Origin: Gammaproteobacteria bacterium
GTDB taxonomy: Bacteria > Pseudomonadota > Gammaproteobacteria > Pseudomonadales > Pseudohongiellaceae
Reading direction: 5' to 3'
Length of the DNA stretch: 5,113 bases
Assembly: GCA_016762975.1 (NCBI GenBank)
Contig: JAESUV010000203.1
Coordinates: 11,356-16,468, forward strand
In this document: positions 1-4,511 of the stretch, in pieces
Position numbering within the stretch: position 1 is the stretch's first letter
Layout: every line of letters starts with the position of its first letter
Position numbers and translations under genes: made by a program
Notes under the pieces: generated by a model
Told to the model about the DNA's origin: nothing
Seen by the model: only the letters and a program-made list of their open reading frames with translations
The model's database searches: none

Positions 1-165
1 GGTAAAGGTAAGGGTAATGTTGAGTACTGGGTTGCCCAGATTCAGCCAGGAAGAATTATGTTTGAAATGGAAGGTGTTGACGAAAGCGTGGCTCGCGAAG
101 CCTTTGATTTAGCAGCCGCTAAATTGCCTTTCGAGACAGTCTTCGTAAAGCGGACGGTAATGTAA
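1..165 (+). CDS. rplP: Ribosomal protein L16 (uL16), C-terminal part; 5' end outside window
   Basis: L16 is a 50S subunit protein that binds 23S rRNA close to the A site and the peptidyl-transferase centre and helps position aminoacyl-tRNA. Only the last 54 residues are here, read in frame from base 1 to a TAA stop. They begin GKGKGNVEYWVAQIQPG and end KLPFETVFVKRTVM, matching the C-terminal third of E. coli L16 almost residue for residue; about 80 residues lie upstream. The stop codon shares one base with the rpmC start (TAATG), so the two genes are probably coupled by termination-reinitiation. In the S10 operon L16 always precedes L29, which agrees with what follows. The truncation comes from the window edge, not from a broken gene. 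Confidence 0.97.
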   Translation, partial: GKGKGNVEYWVAQIQPGRIMFEMEGVDESVAREAFDLAAAKLPFETVFVKRTVM

Positions 166-362
166 TGAAAGCCAGTGAGTTGAGAGAAAAGTCGGTAGCA
201 GAGCTGCAAGTACAATTGCAGGATCTTCATAAAGATCAGTTTAACTACCGTATGCAGAATGGCACTGGTCAGTTGAGCCAGGTTCACTTGATTGGTGCTG
301 TGCGCAGGGATATTTCCCGTGTGAAAACTATAATCACCGAAAAACAGAGAAGTGGATCATAG
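165..362 (+). CDS. rpmC: Ribosomal protein L29 (uL29)
   Basis: L29 is a small helical 50S protein beside the polypeptide tunnel exit. Together with L23 it lies where trigger factor and signal recognition particle dock. The product is 65 residues (63 in E. coli). It shows the family's N-terminal MKASELREKSVAEL helix, the central QFNYRMQNGTGQL stretch and the C-terminal helix with VRRDISRVKTII, consistent with its antiparallel two-helix fold. The ATG overlaps the rplP stop by one base. Only weak GG-containing purine sequence (about 152-157) stands in front of it, inside rplP, so translation probably depends on ribosomes finishing L16. The stop lies 2 bases before rpsQ. Nothing in the sequence looks unusual. 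Confidence 0.97.
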   Translation: MKASELREKSVAELQVQLQDLHKDQFNYRMQNGTGQLSQVHLIGAVRRDISRVKTIITEKQRSGS

Positions 363-364
363 AT

Positions 365-640
365 ATGTCGGCTACTGAGAACATCGAGAAAACTGCTCGT
401 ACGACCTCTGGAAAGGTAATCAGCAACAAGATGGACAAGTCCATCGTTGTGCTCGTAGAGCGTCGGGTAACACACCCGGTATATGGAAAGATCATCAAAC
501 GATCTACCAAAATTCATGCGCATGATGCGAACAACGAATGTTTGCCAGGCGATAAAGTAACAATTAAGGAAGTGCGTCCTCTGTCCAAGACAAAGTCTTG
601 GTCTTTGGTGTCAATAGACGAGCGGGCAGCGCAAGTTTAA
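365..640 (+). CDS. rpsQ: Ribosomal protein S17 (uS17)
   Basis: S17 is a primary 16S rRNA-binding protein of the 30S subunit with an OB-fold, needed early in assembly of the body. The product is 91 residues against 84 in E. coli; the extra residues are mostly at the N terminus, before the conserved core starts at GKVISNKMDKSIVV. Family signatures follow: RRVTHPVYGKIIKRSTKIHAHD, the NNEC turn, and RPLSKTKSWSLV near the C terminus. The start lies 2 bases after the rpmC stop, with purine-rich sequence inside rpmC (AGAGAAG at 346-352, GGA at 354-356) as the likely ribosome binding site. In E. coli this is the last gene of the S10 operon. The conserved SKTKSW codons also form a 7-bp inverted repeat (585-601), probably a by-product of protein constraint. 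Confidence 0.97.
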   Translation: MSATENIEKTARTTSGKVISNKMDKSIVVLVERRVTHPVYGKIIKRSTKIHAHDANNECLPGDKVTIKEVRPLSKTKSWSLVSIDERAAQV

Positions 641-643
641 ATT

Positions 644-661
644 AGCTTTAGATTAAGAGCT
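644..661 (+). promoter_or_regulatory. Small inverted repeat in the rpsQ-rplN junction
   Basis: Starting 3 bases after the rpsQ stop, AGCTTT (644-649) can pair with AGAGCT (656-661) around a 6-base loop, giving a 6-bp RNA stem with one G-U pair. It abuts the stronger hairpin at 661-683 and shares base 661 with it. There is no following T-run, so it is not a normal intrinsic terminator. A stem this short may occur by chance. Its position at the S10/spc boundary is the only reason for listing it. Confidence 0.3.
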
Positions 662-683
662 TGCATTCGAAATGCGAATGCAA
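661..683 (+). promoter_or_regulatory. Perfect 9-bp stem-loop just upstream of the rplN ribosome binding site
   Basis: TTGCATTCG (661-669) is followed by the 5-base loop AAATG and the exact reverse complement CGAATGCAA (675-683). The stem ends two bases before the rplN Shine-Dalgarno GGAG at 686-689. There is no T-tract after it, so factor-independent termination is unlikely. In E. coli this junction holds the S10 terminator and the spc promoter. Here it may act as an mRNA processing or stability element, a translational control site for L14, or the remnant of a terminator. Function is inferred only; the pairing itself is exact. Confidence 0.6.
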
Positions 684-685
684 CT

Positions 686-689
686 GGAG
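686..689 (+). promoter_or_regulatory. Ribosome binding site that fixes the rplN start
   Basis: GGAG stands 7 bases before ATG 697. This favours the internal ATG over an in-frame TTG at 661, which would add 12 residues absent from L14 proteins and would begin inside the left arm of the hairpin at 661-683. Confidence 0.8.
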
Positions 690-696
690 TGAATCG

Positions 697-1065
697 ATGA
701 TTCAAGTGCAGTCTTACTTAGATGTCGCGGATAACAGCGGCGCCAAACGCGTAATGTGTATTAAGGTGTTGGGCGGCTCTCATCGTCGCTACGCTCACAT
801 TGGTGACATGATTAAAGTTACCGTTAAGGAAGCGATTCCACGCGGCAAGGTAAAGAAGGGCCAGGTATTGACTGCGTTGGTCGTACGCACCAAGAAAGGT
901 GTCAGGCGTGGTGATGGCTCACAGATTCGATTCGACGACAATGCGGCGATCTTATTGAATGCACAGGACGCTCCTATCGGTACTCGTGTTTTTGGTCCAG
1001 TTACGAGAGAGCTGAGAAACGAAAAATTTATGCGAATTATTTCATTGGCGCCAGAAGTACTTTAA
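697..1065 (+). CDS. rplN: Ribosomal protein L14 (uL14)
   Basis: L14 is a 50S beta-barrel protein on the subunit interface. It contacts 16S rRNA in the inter-subunit bridges and is the docking site of the silencing factor RsfS. The product is 122 residues (123 in E. coli). It begins MIQVQSYLDVADNSGAKRV, continues with the hallmark MCIKVLGGSHRRYA and KEAIPRGKVKKG, and ends GPVTRELRNEKFMRIISLAPEVL. The frame is open back to a TTG at 661, but alignment and the GGAG at 686-689 both choose ATG 697. It is the first gene of the spc operon in E. coli. Here it lies only 56 bases after rpsQ and no convincing sigma-70 promoter is visible between them, so it is probably transcribed through from the S10 genes. 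Confidence 0.97.
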   Translation: MIQVQSYLDVADNSGAKRVMCIKVLGGSHRRYAHIGDMIKVTVKEAIPRGKVKKGQVLTALVVRTKKGVRRGDGSQIRFDDNAAILLNAQDAPIGTRVFGPVTRELRNEKFMRIISLAPEVL

Positions 1066-1103
1066 GCGTCAAAAGAACAGTGTTATAGAGGCAAGGGCAG
1101 GAA

Positions 1104-1421
1104 ATGCGCAAACTTAAACGTGATGATGAAGTGATAGTAATCACTGGCAAAGACAAGGGTAAACGCGGAACTATTTCCCGTCTCGTTGGTACTGATCGAG
1201 TAATCGTTCATGGTGTGAATATGGTTAAACGTCACACTAAGCCAAACCCTAACGCGGGTCAGGCTGGTGGAATTGTTGAGAAAGAGGCAGCGCTTAGTAT
1301 TTCAAACGTTGCTATTTTTAATCCTGAGACTAACAAGGCAGACCGCGTTGGTATTCAGGTGCTTGAAGATGGCGCTAAAAAGCGTGTCTTTAAGTCTAAC
1401 GGTCAAGATATAGATCAATAA
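1104..1421 (+). CDS. rplX: Ribosomal protein L24 (uL24)
   Basis: L24 initiates 50S assembly by binding the 5' domain of 23S rRNA, and it sits near the tunnel exit. The product is 105 residues (104 in E. coli). The N-terminal KOW motif is clear (KRDDEVIVITGKDKGKRGTI, about residues 5-24). It is followed by the family sequences GVNMVKRHTKPNP and GGIVEKEAALSISNVAIFNP, and the end RVFKSNGQDIDQ. The start matches the usual N terminus. AAGGG at 1093-1097, 6 bases upstream, serves as the ribosome binding site, with a second purine run (AGAGG) at 1087-1091. The gap from rplN is 38 bases with no obvious structure. The stop is 16 bases before rplE, where E. coli carries its S8 repressor-binding site. 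Confidence 0.97.
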   Translation: MRKLKRDDEVIVITGKDKGKRGTISRLVGTDRVIVHGVNMVKRHTKPNPNAGQAGGIVEKEAALSISNVAIFNPETNKADRVGIQVLEDGAKKRVFKSNGQDIDQ

Positions 1422-1437
1422 CGGTAGGTTGCCAAGC

Positions 1438-2085
1438 ATGGCCCAGTTTAAAGAATTTTATAAGAAAGAAGTAATACCTGCTCTAACCAAAGAATTTGGT
1501 TATGACAATCCTATGCGCGTGCCTAAAGTTACTAAGGTTGTGCTGAACATGGGTGTTGGTGAGGCATTGACAGACAAGAAAGTTCTTGAAAATGCGGCTA
1601 ACGATTTAACCCAAATTTGTGGACAGAAAGTAGTGATCACGAAGGCTCGAAAGTCTGTCGCTGCATTCAAGGTTCGAGAAGGTTGGCCTGTAGGTTGTAA
1701 GGTTACTCTTCGTGGCGAGCGTATGTATGACTTCTTGGAAAGATTGGTTGGAATTTCGATTCCTCGTATCAGGGATTTTCGTGGTCTGAACCCTAAGTCT
1801 TTTGACGGCCGTGGCAACTATGCTATGGGCGTTACCGAGCAGATCATTTTTCCAGAGATTGACTACGATAAGATCGATGCCTTGCGTGGCTTAGATATTG
1901 TTATTACCACAACGGCAAAAAGCGATGAGGAAGGCCGAGCCCTATTAAAGGCAATGCGTTTTCCATTTAGAGGCTTGGTGCCTGTTGCTGACGAACAAAA
2001 AGCAAAGACAGCGCCGGTTGAGCCAGTCGAAGAAACACCTGCAGCAGTCGATACGCCTGCAACTGACGATAAAAAGGACGCTTAA
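1438..2085 (+). CDS. rplE: Ribosomal protein L5 (uL5) with acidic C-terminal extension
   Basis: L5 binds 5S rRNA with L18 in the central protuberance of the 50S subunit and contacts S13 and the P-site tRNA. Residues 1-178 are a normal L5: NMGVGEAL and DKKVLENAA near 35-55, ITKARKSVAAFKVREGWPVG, KVTLRGERMYDFLERL, RDFRGLNPKSFDGRGNY, EQIIFPEIDYDKID, and TTTAKSDEEGRALL before FPFR at 175-178. E. coli L5 ends one residue later. This protein runs on to 215 residues with a 37-residue tail rich in Pro, Ala, Glu, Asp and Thr (net charge about -5), likely disordered. ATG 1438 is chosen over an in-frame TTG at 1429, which would add three residues; AGG at 1426-1428 gives suitable spacing. The tail's last codons contain the rpsN ribosome binding site. 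Confidence 0.96.
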   Translation: MAQFKEFYKKEVIPALTKEFGYDNPMRVPKVTKVVLNMGVGEALTDKKVLENAANDLTQICGQKVVITKARKSVAAFKVREGWPVGCKVTLRGERMYDFLERLVGISIPRIRDFRGLNPKSFDGRGNYAMGVTEQIIFPEIDYDKIDALRGLDIVITTTAKSDEEGRALLKAMRFPFRGLVPVADEQKAKTAPVEPVEETPAAVDTPATDDKKDA

Positions 2086-2087
2086 CA

Positions 2088-2393
2088 ATGGCTAAGACTT
2101 CAATGATAGCTAGAGAGGACAAGCGCACTAAGACGGTAGCTAAATTTGCTGCCAAGCGTGCTGCTATAAAAGCTGTTCTCAAAGATAATAATGCTAGTGA
2201 TGAGGAGAAATGGGAAGCGCAGGTTAAGTTGCAGAAACTACCTCGTGATGCCAGCCCAGTTCGCCAACGACGAAGATGTCAGATTACAGGTCGTCCTCAT
2301 GGTGTGTATCGTAAATTTGGTTTGTGTCGCCATAAGTTGCGCGAAGCAGCAATGCGCGGCGATGTGCCTGGTTTAACCAAGGCCAGTTGGTAG
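2088..2393 (+). CDS. rpsN: Ribosomal protein S14 (uS14), zinc-free type
   Basis: S14 joins the 30S head late in assembly, beside S3, S10 and S19. The product is 101 residues, exactly the E. coli length. It matches the long C-minus type, which lacks the paired CxxC zinc-binding motifs of the short (about 61-residue) form; two single cysteines occur, in RRRCQ and GLCRH. Conserved blocks are AKTSMIAREDKR at the N terminus, LPRDASPVRQRRRCQITGRP, and REAAMRGDVPGLTKASW at the end. It starts 2 bases after the rplE stop, with AAGGA at 2074-2078 inside the rplE tail as ribosome binding site, so the two are probably translationally coupled. An overlapping +1-frame reading of 61 codons is a shadow, not a gene. 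Confidence 0.97.
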   Translation: MAKTSMIAREDKRTKTVAKFAAKRAAIKAVLKDNNASDEEKWEAQVKLQKLPRDASPVRQRRRCQITGRPHGVYRKFGLCRHKLREAAMRGDVPGLTKASW

Positions 2394-2406
2394 TCGGAGA
2401 AGAATT

Positions 2407-2802
2407 ATGAGTATGTCAGACCCCATAGCAGATCTTTTAACGCGTATACGAAATGCGCAGATGGCGAAATTACCAACGGTTGGTATGCCTTCTTCAAAGA
2501 TGAAGATGGCGATCGCAAAAGTTTTACAAGACGAAGGTTATATTGCTGGTTACCAGGTAGATGAAAATGGCGGAAAGCCAATTCTTAACATCGACCTTAA
2601 GTATTTTGAGGGTAGACCAGTAATCGAAGAGATTAAGCGTGCGAGTAGACCAGGTCTGCGTAGCTACAAGGGTAAACAAGATTTACCTAAAGTTAGAGCC
2701 GGTTTGGGCATCTCTATAATGTCTACAAACAAAGGCCTGATGACTGAATCGCAAGCACGAGCTGCCGGAATCGGCGGCGAGGTTCTTTGTACAGTTTTCT
2801 AA
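2407..2802 (+). CDS. rpsH: Ribosomal protein S8 (uS8)
   Basis: S8 is a primary 16S rRNA-binding protein (helix 21 region) that organises the central domain of the 30S subunit. In E. coli it is also the translational repressor of the spc operon. The product is 131 residues (130 in E. coli). It begins MSMSDPIADLLTRIRNAQ, then MPSSKMKMAIAKVLQDEGYI, KRASRPGLRSYKGKQDLP, and the C-terminal RNA-binding motif STNKG (106-110) followed by GIGGEVLC. All main rRNA-contact motifs look intact, so the protein should bind its rRNA site normally. GGAG at 2396-2399, 7 bases before the ATG, is the ribosome binding site. Spacing from rpsN is 13 bases. A second ATG two codons in is possible, but MSM is the usual family start. 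Confidence 0.97.
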   Translation: MSMSDPIADLLTRIRNAQMAKLPTVGMPSSKMKMAIAKVLQDEGYIAGYQVDENGGKPILNIDLKYFEGRPVIEEIKRASRPGLRSYKGKQDLPKVRAGLGISIMSTNKGLMTESQARAAGIGGEVLCTVF

Positions 2803-2866
2803 TTGGTGTTGATATTCGATTCCGAGCCTCGCGAGCGAGATCTTAGGTCGTCAATAGAGCAATATT

Positions 2867-3400
2867 ATGTCTAGAGTAGCAAATAGCCCGGTAGAGATAC
2901 CGAAAGGCGTAGAAGCAAACGTTAGCAATACCGAGGTATCGGCAAAAGGCGACAAGGGAAACCTACGCTTGGAGCTGCACAACTCTGTTGCAGTAGCGCG
3001 CGATGGAGAGATTCTTAGTATCTCGGCCAAAGATGGCTCGCGTGAAGCAAACGCCATGGCTGGCACCTTCCGCTCGCTAATCAATAACATGATGCTTGGT
3101 GTTAGCAAAGGGTTTGAAAAGAAATTGGAGCTGCAAGGCGTTGGTTATAGAGCCAAGGTTGAGGGTAAAAACATAAACATCACTGTCGGATATTCTCATC
3201 CGATCAACTATCAGCTCCCAGAAGGCGTTACAGCTGTAACGCCTTCACAAACAGAAATTGTGATCTCTGGTGCTGACAAGCAGTTAGTTGGTCAAGTCGC
3301 TGCGGAAATCAGAGATTTTCGTCCACCTGAGCCTTATAAGGGTAAGGGAATTCGCTACGTTGATGAGCGTGTGTTTAGAAAAGAAGCGAAGAAGAAATAG
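2867..3400 (+). CDS. rplF: Ribosomal protein L6 (uL6)
   Basis: L6 binds 23S rRNA near the sarcin-ricin loop, by the translation-factor site, and has two similar alpha/beta domains. The product is 177 residues, identical in length to E. coli L6. It begins MSRVANSPVEIPKGV; the domain junction shows GFEKKLELQGVGYRAKVEGK, then YSHPINYQLPEGV, QTEIVISGADKQLVGQVAAEIR and the conserved end RPPEPYKGKGIRY...KEAKKK. The gap from rpsH is 64 bases, the longest in the window. AGAG at 2856-2859 is a modest ribosome binding site. Codons 119-126 and the first two bases of codon 127 form a perfect 26-bp palindrome (3221-3246), listed separately. The protein there (EGVTAVTPS) still fits the family, so the palindrome does not disrupt the gene. 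Confidence 0.97.
   Translation: MSRVANSPVEIPKGVEANVSNTEVSAKGDKGNLRLELHNSVAVARDGEILSISAKDGSREANAMAGTFRSLINNMMLGVSKGFEKKLELQGVGYRAKVEGKNINITVGYSHPINYQLPEGVTAVTPSQTEIVISGADKQLVGQVAAEIRDFRPPEPYKGKGIRYVDERVFRKEAKKK
3221..3246. repeat. Perfect 26-bp palindrome inside rplF
   Basis: GAAGGCGTTACAG (3221-3233) is followed without spacer by its exact reverse complement CTGTAACGCCTTC (3234-3246). In mRNA it could fold as an 11-bp stem with an AGCU loop. Flanking bases do not extend the match. No T-run follows on either strand, so it does not look like an intrinsic terminator. It could be a protein-binding site, an mRNA hairpin that slows ribosomes, or chance; the sequence does not say which. The symmetry is exact and was checked base by base. 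Confidence 0.9.
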
Positions 3401-3411
3401 GGCACATAGAT

Positions 3412-3762
3412 ATGAACGTTAAAAAATCAGCTCGTATTAGACGGGCAAAAAGAGCCAGAGCAAAGATTAGCGAACTACGCGTGAACAGATTATGCGTATT
3501 CCGCTCGCCTAGACATATCTATGCGCAAGTAATCTCGGCTTCTGGTGATCAAATTTTGGCCTCCGCATCTACGGTTGAGAAAGATGCGCGTGGTGGAAAG
3601 ACTGGCAATGTCGAGGCAGCTGGCAAGGTCGGAAAATTAATCGCTGAACGAGCTAAAGCAGCTGGCATTGAGAAAGTTGCTTTTGATCGATCAGGTTATG
3701 CCTATCACGGCCGCGTAAAGGCTCTTGCCGAAGCAGCTCGTGAAGGCGGATTGGAATTTTAA
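3412..3762 (+). CDS. rplR: Ribosomal protein L18 (uL18)
   Basis: L18 binds 5S rRNA and, with L5, attaches it to the 50S subunit as part of the central protuberance. The product is 116 residues (117 in E. coli). It has the basic N-terminal arm (KKSARIRRAKRARAKI), then RLCVFRSPRHIYAQVI, the ASTVEK motif, GKLIAERAKAAGI, and the diagnostic C-terminal VAFDRSGYAYHGRVKALAEAAREGGLEF region. The N terminus MNVKKSAR is one residue longer than E. coli MDKKSAR. AGGG at 3399-3402, overlapping the rplF stop codon, stands 9 bases upstream, so initiation is likely coupled to L6 translation. Only 11 bases separate the genes. Confidence 0.97.
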   Translation: MNVKKSARIRRAKRARAKISELRVNRLCVFRSPRHIYAQVISASGDQILASASTVEKDARGGKTGNVEAAGKVGKLIAERAKAAGIEKVAFDRSGYAYHGRVKALAEAAREGGLEF

Positions 3763-3774
3763 GGGTTTTGAACT

Positions 3775-4284
3775 ATGGCATATAGAGACCAGCCTGATAA
3801 GAACGAAGAAGGCATGCAAGAAAAGCTGATCCAAGTTAACCGCGTAGCGAAAGTGGTTAAAGGTGGTCGGATTTTTGGTTTTACAGCGCTCACTGCAGTA
3901 GGTGACGGCAACGGCCGCATCGGATTTGGCCGCGGTAAAGCTCGTGAAGTTCCTTTGGCTATTCAGAAGGCTATGGAAGCGGCACGTCGTAACATGATTA
4001 CAGTAAGTTTGGATGGCCATACTTTGCAGTATCCTATTAAAGCAAAGCATGGTGCGTCTAAGGTGTACATGCAGCCAGCATCAGAAGGTACTGGCATAAT
4101 CGCCGGTGGTGCAATGCGCGCAATTCTGGAATTGGCGGGTGTGCAGAATGTACTGGCTAAATGTTATGGCTCAACTAACCCAGTTAACGTAGTGCGAGCT
4201 ACTTTTAACGGTCTGCGAGACATGCGTTCACCTGAAGACATTGCCGGCAAACGCGGCAAGTCAGTCGAAGAGATTCTCGGTTAA
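3775..4284 (+). CDS. rpsE: Ribosomal protein S5 (uS5)
   Basis: S5 lies at the back of the 30S subunit, near the mRNA entry site. It influences decoding accuracy, and its N-terminal loop lies at the spectinomycin site. The product is 169 residues (167 in E. coli). The double-stranded-RNA-binding-like domain starts at EKLIQVNRVAKVVKGGRIFGF. The loop VKGGR (residues 28-32), where spectinomycin-resistance changes occur, has the wild-type sequence. Then follow VGDGNGRIGFGRGKAREVP, MQPASEGTGIIAGGAMRAILE, the NVLAKCYGSTNPVNVVRAT block and the end RGKSVEEILG. The N-terminal dozen residues (MAYRDQPDKNEEG) are variable in the family. AAGGG at 3761-3765, overlapping the rplR stop, is the ribosome binding site, 9 bases from the ATG. 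Confidence 0.97.
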   Translation: MAYRDQPDKNEEGMQEKLIQVNRVAKVVKGGRIFGFTALTAVGDGNGRIGFGRGKAREVPLAIQKAMEAARRNMITVSLDGHTLQYPIKAKHGASKVYMQPASEGTGIIAGGAMRAILELAGVQNVLAKCYGSTNPVNVVRATFNGLRDMRSPEDIAGKRGKSVEEILG

Positions 4285-4315
4285 AGACTAGACGGGTTAA
4301 GGATTAGGCGGTTAA
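4279..4315 (+). repeat. Three spaced GGTTAA units across the rpsE-rpmD gap
   Basis: GGTTAA occurs at 4279-4284 (including the rpsE stop), 4295-4300 and 4310-4315, at steps of 16 and 15 bases. The intervening sequences are also alike (AGACTAGACG and GGATTAGGC). This looks like a short, decayed tandem repeat filling the 34-base gap before rpmD. Its last unit overlaps the probable ribosome binding region of rpmD (AGG at 4306-4308, GGCGG at 4307-4311). Chance similarity in a short gap cannot be ruled out. Confidence 0.45.
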
Positions 4316-4318
4316 AAA

Positions 4319-4501
4319 ATGGCGAAGAAAAAGACAGTCAAAGTTACATTAGTACGTAGCCCGATCGGCACACTTCCAAAGCACAAACTTTGCTTGCGAG
4401 GTTTGGGCTTGCGTCGCATGAACCAATCCGTAGAGGTGGAAGATACTCCATCGGTACGCGGAATGATTAACAAAGTTAGCTACATGGTCGCCGTAGACTA
4501 A
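4319..4501 (+). CDS. rpmD: Ribosomal protein L30 (uL30)
   Basis: L30 is a small 50S protein on 23S rRNA, not found in all bacteria. The product is 60 residues (59 in E. coli). It shows KVTLVRSPIGTLPKHKLCLRGLGLRRMNQ followed by VEVEDTPSVRGMINKVSYMV, which is the full family pattern of a ferredoxin-like fold. The start MAKKKTVKV matches the common N terminus. Ribosome binding probably uses AGG at 4306-4308 or GGCGG at 4307-4311; a stronger AAGGA at 4299-4303 is 15 bases away, too far for ideal spacing. The stop codon overlaps the rplO ribosome binding site, pointing to coupled translation of L30 and L15. Confidence 0.96.
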   Translation: MAKKKTVKVTLVRSPIGTLPKHKLCLRGLGLRRMNQSVEVEDTPSVRGMINKVSYMVAVD

Positions 4502-4504
4502 GGA
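4500..4504 (+). promoter_or_regulatory. Ribosome binding site that fixes the rplO start
   Basis: AAGGA overlaps the rpmD stop codon and lies 7 bases before ATG 4512. This supports ATG 4512 over the in-frame TTG immediately before it at 4509. Confidence 0.8.
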
Positions 4505-4511
4505 ATTTTTG

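Noticed and set aside
222..237. 6-bp inverted repeat GATCTT/AAGATC in rpmC
   Set aside because: Stems of this length with a 4-base loop are expected about once per window by chance.
507..530. 12-bp palindrome TCATGCGCATGA in rpsQ
   Set aside because: About one palindrome of this size is expected by chance in a window this long.
585..601. 7-bp inverted repeat with AAA loop near the rpsQ end (CCAAGAC/GTCTTGG)
   Set aside because: It falls in codons for the strongly conserved SKTKSW segment, and such a stem is not rare in 5 kb; no T-run follows.
661..696. In-frame TTG start adding 12 residues to L14
   Set aside because: The extra residues have no counterpart in L14, and GGAG at proper spacing supports ATG 697.
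1429..1437. In-frame TTG start adding three residues to L5
   Set aside because: L5 proteins begin at the MA of ATG 1438, which also has acceptable Shine-Dalgarno spacing.
2761..2778. GC-rich 7-bp hairpin (one G-U pair) near the rpsH end, resembling a terminator stem
   Set aside because: It encodes the conserved AAGIGG of S8 and lacks a directly following T-tract; protein constraint explains it.
3691..4050. Long minus-strand open frames, such as this one and one opposite rplO (4670-5104)
   Set aside because: They lie opposite well-identified ribosomal protein genes, show no recognisable domains and reflect codon use on the coding strand.
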